From assembly GCF_029867415.1 (NCBI RefSeq), contig NC_081185.1, positions 37,766,766-37,830,765 on the forward strand: a DNA stretch of 64,000 nucleotides, given 5' to 3'. The notes under the pieces are model-generated. The model was not told the DNA's origin, made no database searches, and saw only the letters and a program-made list of their open reading frames with translations. Made by a program: the position numbers and the translations under genes. The stretch is from Vicia villosa (lineage: Eukaryota > Streptophyta > Magnoliopsida > Fabales > Fabaceae). Positions 11,234 to 22,463 of the stretch are shown piece by piece. Numbering within the stretch: the first letter of the stretch is position 1; every line of letters begins with the position of its first letter.

Positions 11234-11628
11234 AGTTTCTTCGATTCGGAGATACGATGATTGGAAATCTTCGTTTTGACGAATTCAAAGAGACTTAAAT
11301 ATATAAAACACAATTTTTGAACGTAAGATGTAATGTAATGCATATGATGATGATGAAACATGGCAACACTGGGGAGACAAAGGAACTCCACTGGGGAAAA
11401 CAAAATGTCTTGCTGGCAAAACTCCACTTGGGAAAGGCAAGACTTTGTTGGAGAGACAAAACTTTGGTGGGAAAAGAAACTTCTCTGGGGAAACATTTCG
11501 CACCAGAGAGGTTAAAGCAATCACCTTTCGCTGGAGATGATAAAGGGGGCATCCTCTTTCACCGGGGATGAGAAAATATGCATCCTGAATTAGAATGCCA
11601 ATCTTCCGTTAACAGAAGACACACCATC
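11234..11628 (-). other. Pre-LTR spacer of element B with scattered CCAGTG/CACTGGGG words
   Basis: Non-coding. On the plus strand CACTGGGG-, CCACTTGGG- and CTCTGGGG-type words recur about every 20-35 bp from 11370 to 11570. This looks like a diffuse relative of the adjacent array. The same block occurs in A at 30480-30885. Confidence 0.6.
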
Positions 11629-12486
11629 GTACCACTGATGATATGAAGAGATGTACCGTCGTACCACTGACGATAACATATACCAACGTTCCACTGAAGG
11701 TATGAAGAGATATACCACCGTACCACTGATGATATAAAAAGAGATAATTCATCGACGTACCACTGACGATGAAAGAGATGTACCGCCGTACCACTGACGA
11801 TAACACATACCAACGTTCCACTAAAGGTATGAAGAGATATACCATCGTACCACTGATGATATAAAAAGAGATAATTCATCGACGTACCACTGACGATGAA
11901 AGAGATGTACCGCCGTACCACTGACGATAACACATACCAACGTTCCACTGAAGGTATGAAGAGATATACCACCGTACCACTGATGATATAAAAAGAGATA
12001 ATTCATCGACGTACCACTGACGATGAGAGAGATATACCGCCGTACCACTGACGATAACATATACCAACGTTCCACTGAAGGCATGAAGAGATATACCACC
12101 GTACCACCGATGATATAAAAAGAGATAATTCATCGACGTACCACTGACGATTAAAGAGATGTACCGCCGTACCACTGACGATAACACATACCAACGTTCC
12201 ACTGAAGGTATGAAGAGATATACCACCGTACCACTGATGATATAAAAAGAGATAATTCATCGACGTACCACTGACGATGAGAGAGATATACCGCCGTACC
12301 ACTGACAATAACACATACCAACGTTCCACTGAAGGTATGAAGAGATATACCACCGTACCACTGATGAGATAAAAAGAGATAATTCATCGACGTACCACTG
12401 ACGATGAAAGAGATGTACCGCCGTACCACTGACGATAACACATACCAACGTTCCACTGGAGGTATGAAGAGATGCCCCTTTGTACC
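11629..12486 (-). repeat. Tandem array of element B, 127-bp unit of four submonomers
   Basis: About six and a half copies of a 127-bp unit. The unit consists of four submonomers of about 32, 27, 31 and 37 bp, each beginning CAGTGG(T/A)ACG on the minus strand. It is built from the same submonomer as A's array but with a different higher-order unit. Long overlapping open frames on the minus strand arise only from the repetition. Confidence 0.92.
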
Positions 12487-12489
12487 AAT

Positions 12490-13386
12490 GATGGTGAAGA
12501 GCAATCAATACTTTTTTTCAATGATTTGAGGATGCAAACACAAATGCATAATTTCAATATTCATCGTCCAGCAATCAAAATTCAATCCATGACCAAATGG
12601 AAAGAAACTGCCAAAAAGACTGGACTAAGTGAGAGAGGAACTCACTAGTCTTCTGTTCGCAGACATCTGAACAGAACAACTGAAACATATTATCCACAGA
12701 GAAACAAATTCAGTGGGGATTTTCAAGGAAAGTGAGCTTTTTCTGCTTAAGACACTCTAAATGAAAGAGCGATCTGTTTGACAGTAAACTTCATGATAGC
12801 AAATGTGAATGTATGACTGTTTTTGATGCATGTTAATGATGCATATGCTGCCAAAACTTAACACAAGATTTAACTCAAGAGATGGAGTACGAAGATAACA
12901 TAATCAAGCATGTCTCAAGCTGAACACCAGAGCGGAAACTGCTATAACAAACTTTTGATGGCTTCAGAATAAATGCTACCCAACACTAGGGAACATTGGA
13001 GCTGAGAGAACAAAACAGTTGAGTTCTACACCATATTCGAACCAGGCCAAAGGTGCATTGAATGGAACACATTCTTCTTCTTTTGCATATGAATATATCA
13101 ACATATCCATTCCTTGTAATGCACTCATGAATCAAAGTAGAACTTCCTTTTATATATTTCAAAAAAGGATTTTGTTGAGATCAATTTTCTTTTTGTTTCA
13201 AAAATTACTATAAAAAATAAATGACATTTTGAGAGATATGAAAGAAATAAGATTGCCAATAAAAGGTAAAGGCTCAAACTTTTTTAATAGAATGGTAGCC
13301 TGCAAAAGGCAAGACTCCATGGATTATCACAAAGTTTGGAAAGTGGTAACTTTGTGGAAAAGGTACATTGAAATGTAATGACCCCG
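12490..13386 (-). other. 3' untranslated block of element B
   Basis: Non-coding counterpart of 5821-6850 in A, including the GAGCCTTTACC motif near 13266 (plus strand GGTAAAGGCTC). No gene seen. Confidence 0.7.
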
Positions 13387-13522
13387 TCCTTTCTCTCAAC
13401 TTGGAATTCCTGAGCAAAAGCTTCCGTTGAAATGTGTTGAACTTCTTTATGATAAACAGATGACTGTTGATGATCTAGTCTTATCTGATGTAGTTACTTG
13501 CCATGAATCCCTAACTTTTGCC

Positions 13523-13665
13523 TGGACCGCCCTTTCGGGTTTTCAGTCCACCGGGTATTTTATTCTGTTTATGTCTCTAATTTTTGCCTGGACCGCCCTT
13601 TCGGGTTTTCAATCCACCGAGACGCTCTTTTTTGCCTAAGCCGCCCTTTCGGGTTTTCAACTTAG
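13523..13665 (-). other. Three hairpins with CCCGAAAGGG cores downstream of integrase (element B)
   Basis: Minus-strand counterpart of the A cluster. Outer stems pair at 13523-13527 with 13546-13550 (TGGAC/GTCCA), 13589-13593 with 13612-13616 (one T.G pair) and 13636-13640 with 13661-13665 (CTAAG/CTTAG). Each encloses a GAAA-loop core. The integrase stop lies 21 bp away on the 5' side. Confidence 0.75.
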
Positions 13666-13686
13666 CGAGCTGTTCTTTTATTGTTT

Positions 13687-14368
13687 TTAGGCGAAGTATT
13701 TCTTGACTACATCAGCATTCACGGGACGTGGGAGCTCTTCTCCATCCATAGTTGCAAGAATTAATGCACCGCCAGAGAAGGCTTTCTTAACAACATATGG
13801 TCCTTCAAAATTAGGAGTCCACTTGCCCCTTGAATCGGAGGTGAAAGACAAGATCCTTTTGAGCACGAGGTCGCCTTCTCTGAATACACGAGGTCAAACC
13901 TTCTTATCAAAAACTTTCTTCATTCTTTTCTGGTACAACTGACCATGGCATAAAGCCGTCATTCTTTTTTCTTCTATCAAATTCAATTGATCAAACCTGC
14001 TCTGACACCACTCAGCCTCAGATAACTTGGTTTCCATTAAAACACTCAGTGATGGAATCTCAACCTCAATGGGGAGCACTGCTTCCATACCGTAAACCAA
14101 AGAAAAGGGGGTTGCCCCGGTTGAAGTACGAACACATGTACGGTACCCACGCAAAGCAAATGGGAGCATCTCAGGCCAGTCCTTGTACGTAACAACCATC
14201 TTTTTCACAATCTTCTTAATATTCTTATTTGCTGCTTCAACAGCTCCAATCATCTTTGGCCTATAAGGCGAAGAGTTGTGATGTTCAATTTTGAAACTTT
14301 CACACAATTCTCTCATCATGCTGTTGTTCAGATTCGAGCCATTATCAGTAATGATCTTGCTCGGTACA
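13687..14368 (-). pseudogene. int: Integrase of element B, C-terminal half
   Basis: Continues the catalytic core after S1: KIITDNGSN, then GAVEAANKN with the catalytic Glu, the TSTGATPFSLVYGMEAVLP block and the C-terminal domain down to the TAA at 13687-13689. A TGA at about 13891-13893 replaces the Arg codon seen in A after MKKVFDKKV. The half next to S1 ends exactly at the duplicated GTACA, so the split is a clean insertion, not decay. Confidence 0.88.
14364..14368. repeat. Target site duplication of S1, copy 1 (GTACA)
   Basis: GTACA before TGTCATACCCC; the second copy is at 19403-19407. Removing S1 and one copy restores the integrase sequence found in A. Confidence 0.93.
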
Positions 14369-15952
14369 TGTCATACCCCAATTTTTGACCTAAGATACCA
14401 CCTCATATCATTTGCATATGCATCATTTGCATCTCTAACAAATTGCATAGCTTGTGTTTGTTACTTGTGCCCAGCAGGATTTGATCAGGAAATCACTCAT
14501 CAGTACAAGTAACAACCAATTAAGGGTTTTGTTCCCCCTTCATCTCAAAAGAACTATCTTCATCAACAATCAACATTTGGTCCTCAGAGATTCATTTCAA
14601 CAAGCTCAAAGGCACTGAATCAACCAGATTAGGGTTTTGACTAAAGATAGCATACTCCTGACTTTTGCTCAGGATTTGACCTAATGATTTGGGAAATGAC
14701 TTCAAGACCCCAAGTGCATTATTTTGACCTAATCCATTGGCTCAAGACATCTCCTACACAAGGATTGATCAACAGTGAAATTTCAAATCATCAGATTAGG
14801 GTTTTGAACTATCAGGGACTGAAATCAGGGATCACATTTGGGAAACCCTAAAAATCCCCAGGAAGTCAATCAAAGGTCTCAATCATCTTCAAATAATCCC
14901 TATGACAAAATCCAATGGAAATTACATCTCAATTCAAGATCCACAGTCATCAATTTCATCAGGTCGACAATTAGGGTTTTTGACCTAATTCACTAAACAA
15001 CTGCCTTTTTAATCAGGACATGGTGCCACAACTCAAATCATGGCTCAATATCCTCTAATGCCTCAATATGATCCATTCATACCATTCATTTGATAAGGAT
15101 AGCTTGGTTCATTTGAAATCTCCAGAAACGCGATTCGTCTGAAAAAGTCAACTGTACAAGATCACCTTTGACTTTTGGGGAATTTTGGTCAACCATGATT
15201 TTTGAAGTTTTGAATCATCAATATATGATATATGAAGTCATTTGATCAAGAAAAATCAAGAAAATCAATCAAGAATCAAAAAGTCAAAGTTTGACTTTTA
15301 TACTTAGAAAAATTTTCTAAGTGTTTTTCAATGGTTTTTCCAAAACTTTGGAAGGGAATTTCTAAACATTTCACCTACAAACTGAAAAAAACTTCCAACA
15401 TGAAAGTTGTAGATTTTGATCCAATAAACAACTTTGACACATATAATTTTTTTCCATAAGATCAACCATTTAAGAGATATGGAGCTTCAAAGTTGGCATC
15501 TTTGGAAAATTTCACTTAAAACTTCATTTTCTTCAAAGTTCATGGACCTTTTTCACCTATTTCCTTAAAGGTCTTGAAGAAACTTTCAACTAGGTTTTTG
15601 AAGTGTGTAACATGAGCTTTCCAAAATGTCCAAGAGCATGAAAAAATATGGAGCATAGCTATGGTTTTGAATTTTGACATTAGTGATCATTTTCACTTGA
15701 ATTTTCACCATTTTTCACTAAGTTTCAAGACTACATGACCTATAATCCAAGTAATGATGCATAGAAGCAATAATTGAATGATATTTTCTGATTTGAAGAT
15801 CAGAATAGAAGAGGATAAGAAGCTTGAGATTTAACCATGGTTTAGTAACTTTAACCATATGCATTTAATGTAAAAGATTCCTTTCTATCCCTTAAGCCAA
15901 ATCATCAAACTTTGAAGCAAGTTGCAAAGCTCTGAATTCAGAATCCATGGCC

Positions 15953-15960
15953 TATAAATA
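15953..15960 (+). promoter_or_regulatory. TATA box of S1 LTR
   Basis: TATAAATA in the context GGCCTATAAATAGAGATC, nearly identical to the context in the A LTR (CCTATAAATAGAGACC). Likely LTR core promoter. Confidence 0.7.
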
Positions 15961-16910
15961 GAGATCATTTCCACTCTTCAAATCACACCAAAACCTCACA
16001 ATTATAGGTTTTCTCTCTTCTTTCTTGAATTGCAAGTTTCATGTTTCAAAGTGAGGTAGAAATCCCAACCTCCAAATCCTTGAAGCCATGGCCAAAGTGA
16101 TGGTTCTAACATACCATAAACATCATATGAGATGTTTTTGAATCAATCATGCACCCCAAAACACCTCAAATCTCAGAATCACTACCTCACTTCCATATTT
16201 GCATATATTGAACCTTATCATGCCAAAATCCATACCAAGTCATATCTGTCCAAACTAACACACCCAACACCATCCATATACTCCATATGAATGATCCAAA
16301 CACTCACCAGCAATCTGAAACACCTCCATCATCAAATTCGATTCACTCTTGAAGCTATTGCAGATCGGTTACCATGGTCATGCTCAAATGAATCCAGGTT
16401 GTTCTAAGCATCCAGACACCTTCCATAAGGTCCATTGAAGCTATCCAGATCATCAAACAACTTCTGTAACACCTCTATTGCAGAATTCGATTCTCATTTG
16501 GCCGTTTTAGAAGGTAAGCTCTCTTGAACTCCAAACTCATACATACATGCATCATAAATGAAAAATTGGCTTGCCATCATGTTTCTGCATATGTATGGAT
16601 CATTAACCCTCAATCAATTGCAACTTATCCTGCACATACACGATTTCAGATTGAAACTCAGAAATTAGGGTTCTTCGTGTTCATCAGAAAATCATTGATC
16701 TTAGGGTAAAAATAAATGAAATTAAATGGTACCATCATGTTCCTTGTGAAAAAACGAGTGAGATAGACCCTTCACTTGATCAATTTGGTTCAGTTTCAGA
16801 GATTTTCAAATTCAAATGAGGATGGTGTTCTTGGCACCATTTTTTGCGAAGGAAATTCAAAAATTGAGTTTGAAATATAACCAAATCCTTGCCTTTGTTA
16901 ATCAGACCAT

Positions 16911-16979
16911 GCGCGTGGTCCAGTTGGTATTGTTTTTGAGTGGTAACCCTCAGGTCACGAGTTCAACACCTCTAGGGGC
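16911..16979 (+). other. tRNA-like segment inside S1 LTR
   Basis: A box-like TGGTCCAGTTGG at 16916-16927 and B box-like GAGTTCAACACC near 16959-16970, about tRNA length, followed by a T-rich run. It does not fold as a full functional tRNA by inspection and is probably tRNA-derived. Confidence 0.45.
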
Positions 16980-17615
16980 CAAAACATATTTTTTATCACT
17001 ATTTTTTCCATTTTTTTACACAACTTTAATTAATTAATTGACCAATCAAATTAGCTCATTTTAATTTCATTTTTTGAACACTTTTTGTTTAATATACATA
17101 TTTTATGAATATAAAAAAAATCACAAAAAAAGGACTTATTTAATGCATTTTAATTAGGTTTAAAATGATATATTTTTAAGTGTTTTAAATACTTTAAATA
17201 TTGTTTTTAATTTTTAATTTTTAACCTAATCACTTGTAAATACTTTTTTGTGATCAAACCCTAATCACTTAGGTCTTAATTGAGTATTAAAACTTGTTTT
17301 AACTTAATTAAGTTGACTTTTGTCAAATTCAAACCGTTTTAAGACGAGCGATCGCGATTCTTTTTCAAAACGATAAACCATTTCTTTTTGATTTTCAAAA
17401 GAAACCATTGATCAAATCTTTTTGATTGATCAATTGTTTTCAAAACGAAGTGGGGCCTCTCGAATATTAGAGAGTGTAAGTCCCATTTCTTTTCTTTTTG
17501 TACAGTTTTTTTCAAAACAATAAAACTTCTTCAAAATAAAACTTTTTCAAACAGTTTTCAAATCATTTTCAAAACAACAAAACTTCAACAAAACAAAACT
17601 TTTCAAATATACCAT

Positions 17616-17940
17616 GGGCCTCCATGTAGGTATAAGTCCCAAGCCCCTTTTGTACATACCTTTGCCTTTGTACAGTTTCAGTTTCTTCAAACAGAAAACT
17701 TCTTTCAAAACAACTTTCAAACGGTTTTTTCAAACAACGCGTCTGTAAATAAAACAATCAACCATGTTCATAAAATAAAACATGGGCCTCCATGTAGGTA
17801 TAAGTCCCAAGCCCCTTTGTAAATACCTGTTTACATAGCTGTTGAATAAACTCAATGGGCCTCCATGTAGGTATAAGTCCCAAGCCCCCTTGTAAATACC
17901 TGTTTACATAGCTTTGAATAAACTCAAGTGGACTTCTCCC
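17616..17940 (+). repeat. Three copies of GGGCCTCCATGTAGG repeat in S1
   Basis: Near-identical blocks start at 17616, 17784 and 17857, each followed by TATAAGTCCCAAGCCCC. A fourth degenerate version is near 17930. Confidence 0.8.
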
Positions 17941-18144
17941 CGAGTGTGAGTCCCGAGCCCTGTGTATTCAAATGGATCATGCTTACAGGTATATTTCCTT
18001 CATAAACTCCATTATATACACACACTTTGTCATATATGTATAACTGTTCATATTTGTTCATGTACTTGTTCATGTTTGTTCATACTTGTTCATGTTTGTT
18101 CATATGTGTGATATATATGCTTGTTCAACTTAGTACAACACTAG

Positions 18145-18425
18145 GTTCCCCATAGCCTCCTATTGGGCTTCGTGCAAAGAATCTCCCTAGTTTAGGTTAG
18201 GACATAGAGTATGGTTTCCCGGTGAAATCGCTCTAAGAGCTCAAACCAACTATACCACGCCTCCCCTTGGGCTTTGTACAAACGAGTGACCCTCCCATAG
18301 CCTCCTCTTGGGCTTACAATGCAAGGACCCTGGATTGTCCCTCCCATAGCCTCCTCTTGGGCTTACAATGCAAGGACCCTCGGATAGCCTCCTCTTGGGC
18401 TTCGTACAAGGACCCACGGGCTTCT
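18145..18425 (+). repeat. Short dispersed repeats (CCTCCTCTTGGGCTT) in S1
   Basis: Five or six copies of a unit containing CATAGCCTCCTCTTGGGCTT with downstream CAAGGACCC, spaced 30-60 bp. Confidence 0.75.
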
Positions 18426-18547
18426 TATAAGCATACCCAATATCCAAATCAAAAACCCTAGGAGATTAGACATTTATCATCTCTATGATAGGAGTATCTC
18501 TTCTATATCATCACAAACAATCAATCAATCAATCAATCAACTTAACT

Positions 18548-18725
18548 TTTTTGCCACAAGGCTGGCTAATCAATCAAACCTTTTTTCCACCATACTGGCT
18601 GATTAATCAAAGTTTTTGTCACAAGGCTGACTTCATTGAAACTTTTGCCACAAGGCTGGCTGATTAATCAAAACTTTTTGTCACAAGGCTGACTTCATTG
18701 AAAGTTTTTGCCACAAGGCTGGCTA
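18548..18725 (+). repeat. GCCACAAGGCTGG repeats in S1
   Basis: Six copies of (T)TTTGCCACAAGGCTGGCT or TTGTCACAAGGCTGACT variants, interspersed with GATTAATCAAA. Confidence 0.75.
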
Positions 18726-19402
18726 AAAAATATCTTTATCATTCTAAGCACCATAAGTGGCATGACCCAGGGCTTATTATGAAAAGATTTTCAAACAAAA
18801 AACAAACAGATGTATGTGATGATATAGATTAGATACATCGAACATTTAGATGACATTTGTCTCTTATCCTTTGCTTCCACTAGCATAAGTGGGAACTACG
18901 ATTGCTCTGACTTTCTCAACATCCCTTTGAGAATACGTAGGCACAAGGTCGTATCCTTGGCGAGCAAAACTTCTCTCTCAAACCACTCAAACCTTAGCAC
19001 CCGTAGACCCCGAGCTACAGATGCTCTGATTCCCTCTAGGGGATATGTATGCAGAGGATCGCGATGATCTTTGCGAGCATAATCAAACAAACACCTTAGG
19101 TCCCACCTATTTCACAAGAACCTCTCAATAACATGGAATGAAAAACAAAGCAAAGAAACCTATAGAGTACTATAGATACGTTGGGTGCTAATACCTTCCC
19201 TTCGTATAACCAACCCTCTTACCCAAGATCTCTCCCCCCACTTTTTAGGTTATTGCAGCTTTTTTCCTTTTCCTCCTTTGGAAATAATAAAAAGTTTGGT
19301 CGGAACAAAAGAAAAATCATTTTTTATGAGCACTCGAGCCCAAAGAAGGCATCAGGTGTCTCATCCACAAAAAAAAGGATAAATGATTTTTCGCCCGCGA
19401 CA

Positions 19403-20084
19403 GTACACCATATCTGCAGATGATGTTGTTCTTGATAAATCTGACCACAACTTGCTTTGTCACATTAGCATATGAAGCAGCTTCTACCCACTTGGTAAAA
19501 TAATCAATTGCTACCAGGATGAATCGATGTCCGTTTGAAGCCTTGGGTTCAATCATGCCAATCATATCAATACCCCACATAGAAAAAGGCCATGGAGAAG
19601 AAATAACATTGAGAAGTGTCGGAGGCACATGAATCTTGTCAGCATACACCTGACACTTGTGACACTTCTTTACAAACTTGTAGCAATCAGATTCCATTGT
19701 CAGCCAATAGTAACCTGCTCTGAGCATCTTTTTAGCCATCGAATGCCCATTGGCATGAGTACCAAAAGAACCTTCATGGATTTCATGCATTAACATGTCT
19801 GCTTCGTGTCTATCCACGCATCTGAGCAAAACCATGTCATAATTTCTCTTATACAAAACATCCGCATTGATGAAGAAACTGCCAGCCAATCTCCTCAAAG
19901 TTTTCTTATCTTTATTTGATGCCCCAAGTGGGTATTCTTGAGTCTGAAGGAAGTGCTTGATATCGAAATACCAAGGCTTTTCATCTGTTGATTCCTCAAC
20001 TGCAAATACATGAGCAGGTCTATCAAGACGCCTGATTGTAATCTGAGGTTCCTCATTATGGAAGTTCACTTTGTACATGGAGGA
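19403..20084 (-). pseudogene. int: Integrase of element B, N-terminal half
   Basis: HHCC zinc domain intact (HKCQVY here), then GIDMIG with the first catalytic Asp, VAIDYFTKWVEA, and on to ICRYGV, where S1 interrupts at the duplicated GTACA. Up to the insertion the frame is open and closely matches A. The other half is at 13687-14368. Confidence 0.9.
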
Positions 20085-20463
20085 CAATGTGGCTAATGCA
20101 TCAGCCATCTGATTCTCATCTCGAGGGATGTGGTGGAATTCAACTTTGTTAAAGAACGTCAACAGCCTTCTGGCGTAATCTTTGTAAGGGATCAAGCCAG
20201 GATGACGAGTTTCCCATTCTCCTTTAATCTGATTAATCACAAGTGCAGAATCTCCATAAACATCAAGAATCTTAATTCTCAGATTAATGGCCTCTTCAAG
20301 TCCAATGATGCAAGCTTCATACTCAGCAATATTACTTGTACAATCAAAACATATCCTTGCAGTGAAAGGTACATGTGACCCATGCGGAGTGACAATAATG
20401 GCGCCAATTCCATGGCCATGAACGTTAGAAGCTCCATCAAAAATTAAACCCCACTTGGATTCC
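20085..20463 (-). pseudogene. Second, archaeal-type RNase H (aRH) of element B
   Basis: WGLIFDGASN, NIAEYEACIIGLEEA, LDVYGDSALVINQIKGEW and DENQMADALA are all present and in frame. Unlike A, the Gln codon before MADALA is intact. The domain itself looks undamaged, but its polyprotein is broken on both sides. Typical of the Ogre/Tat branch. Confidence 0.87.
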
Positions 20464-20529
20464 GGATCTGGTCCTTCTTCTGGCAACGGTTCATCCCAAT
20501 CCTGAGCTCTCAAATACATTATATCTTCA

Positions 20530-21069
20530 TCTGGGAAGTCCATTCTGATAGATTGATGATCATCAATTGGTTGGTGAGCGAGGTACTCTGCCAACACACT
20601 TCCTTTCACAGCTTTCTGAGCTCGATATTCAATATCATATTCTGATAACAACATTATCCAGCGAGCGATCCTTCCAGTTAATGCAGGTTTCTCAAATACA
20701 TACTTAATTGGATCCATTTTGGAAATCAATAGGGTGGTGTGGTTCATTATATACTATCTTAGTCGGCGAGCAGCCCACACCAAAGCACAGCAAGTTTTCT
20801 CAAGCAGCGAGTATCTTGTTTCGCACTCGCTAAACTTTTTGCTAAGGTAGTATATTGCATACTCTTTTCGACCAGACTCGTCATGCTGACCCAACACACA
20901 TCCCATTGAATTTTCAAGTACTGTGAGGTACATAATCAAAGGCCTTCCCTCAGCTGGAGGGAGCAAAATGGGAGGTTCAAGCAGATATTCTTTGATGTTG
21001 TCAAAAGCTTTCTGACAATCTTCATTCCACACACATCCCTGATTTTTCTTTAACAACTTGAAGATTGGC
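20530..21069 (-). pseudogene. rh: RNase H (first) of element B, with nonsense codon
   Basis: PLIMYLTVLENSMGCVLGQ, YYLSKKF and the ETRYSLLEKTCCALVWAARRLR block are visible. A TAG at 20754-20756 replaces the Gln codon of A's RRLRQY. The frame continues two codons later with an ATG at 20747, so this is a point nonsense, not a boundary between genes. Confidence 0.88.
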
Positions 21070-22189
21070 TCACAGGTAGCAGTCATATTGGAAATGAACC
21101 TGGAGATATAATTCAAACGTCCGAGGAAACCTCTCACTTGTTTCTCAGTCTTTGGTGCTGGCATTTCCTGAATTGCTTTGACTTTATCAGGATCTACTTC
21201 AATTCCTCTCTGTCTGACAATGAAACCCAATAATTTTCCGGAACGGACACCAAAAGTGCATTTGTTTGAATTTAAGCGGAGACGATACTTTCTCAAACGC
21301 TGAAACAACTTTAAAAGATCCTCCATGTGCCCTTCCTCTGACTGGGACTTGGCAATCATGTCATCCACAGAAACCTCAATTTCTTTGTGCATCATATCAT
21401 GGAAAAGAGTGGTCATGGCCCTCTGATACGTCGCGCCAGCATTCTTCAACCCAAAAGGCATTACTTTGTAACAAAATGTCCCCCATGGCGTAATAAAGGT
21501 TGTCTTTTCCATGTCTTCAGGTGCCATCTTAATCTGGTTGTATCCTGAAAAACCATCCATAAAGGAGAAAACCTCAAACTTTGCCGTGCTATCTATCAAC
21601 ATATCAATGTGAGGTAGAGGAAAATCATCTTTCGGACTGGCTTTATTCAAATCTCTATAATCAACACACATGCGAACCTTTCCGTCTTTCTTCGGAACAT
21701 GCACATTATTGGCAATCCACTGAGGATATACAGAAGTAACAAGGAAACCTGCATCTATCTGTTTCAAGACCTCATTCTTAATCTTTTTCTACCATATCAG
21801 GATGACTTCTTCTTAACTTTTGCTTGACAGGAGGGCATTCAGGTTTCAACGGCAAACGATGCTCCACAATATCTGTGTCCAACCCAGGCATGTCTTGGTA
21901 GGACCACACAAAAATGTCAACATACTCTTTAAGAAGCTCTACCATCCTCTTCTTAACATCTTGACCAAGCAGTGCCCCAATCTTGACTTCTTTCTTATCC
22001 TCTTCAGAACCCAAGTTGATGACTTCTAACGGCTCTTTATATGGCTGAATGGTGTCTTCCTCGTGCTCAAGCAGTCGGGAAATCTCATTAGGAATACATT
22101 CATCATTCTCTTCTTCCGCCTCATACACAGGATACTCGAAGTTGGGAGAGGGTGCAGGGTCATTACTTTCAACGGTTTTATTGATTAAT
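21070..22189 (-). pseudogene. rt: Reverse transcriptase of element B, frameshifted and with altered active site
   Basis: RT N-terminal extension and palm as in A, plus the thumb region that A has lost (KYRLRLNSNKCTFGV through VRGFLGRLNYISRF). Two lesions: an extra A in a run near 21780 shifts the frame just after DMVEK, and the catalytic box reads SVDD in place of YVDD (TCT at 21369-21371 on the minus strand). Starts at the intron acceptor. Confidence 0.9.
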
Positions 22190-22463
22190 CTGCACAAGTG
22201 ATTATTATTTCAGGAAAAGGAAAGATATATGCAAACATGTAATCGTGCAGATTATGGAAAAAATGAAAACATATTTTTTTTTTAGGTTTTTTGTGTTACC
22301 ACTTTCCAGAAAAAAGCAAAAAGATAAAAAGCATGTATATGCAGAATCAAAATGACTTTTATTGATGATTTTAATGTTTAAAACAAATAGAAAAAAGCCT
22401 CAACAACTTCACTTTCATCTTGGGCAGAATGAAAGGATTTTGAAAAACATAAAAGCAAATTAC
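22190..22463 (-). other. Spliceosomal intron of element B between protease and RT
   Basis: 274 bp with donor GTAATTTG and acceptor TTGTGCAG on the minus strand. Splicing joins CTHAS-K-LINKTV in frame. Unspliced RNA meets a TAA immediately after the donor site, so pol expression depends on splicing, in line with what is known for Ogre elements. Confidence 0.8.

Larger units (their letters stand above)
14369..19402 (+). mobile_element. S1: solo LTR of a different, about 5-kb-LTR Ogre family
   Basis: 5034 bp beginning TGTCATACCCC and ending GCGACA, flanked by perfect GTACA duplications. It contains no primer site, no gag or pol similarity and no internal LTR copy. The stretch near 19190-19230 (ATACCTTCCCTTCGTATAACC..AGATCTCTC) parallels the same part of the A and B LTRs. 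A solo LTR from recombination between two LTRs is the simplest reading. A TATA box, a tRNA-like segment and three short repeat clusters are listed separately. Otherwise AT-rich and non-coding. Confidence 0.88.

Noticed and set aside
11559..12508. Several 80-137 residue minus-strand frames in B's array
   Set aside because: Same cause: a 127-bp unit without stops in several frames.
17616..18725. CRISPR-like direct repeats
   Set aside because: Irregular spacing and unit length within a plant LTR; ordinary LTR-internal repeats.
14369..19402. S1 as a short complete element
   Set aside because: No primer site, purine tract or inner LTR copy; its structure matches a single LTR.
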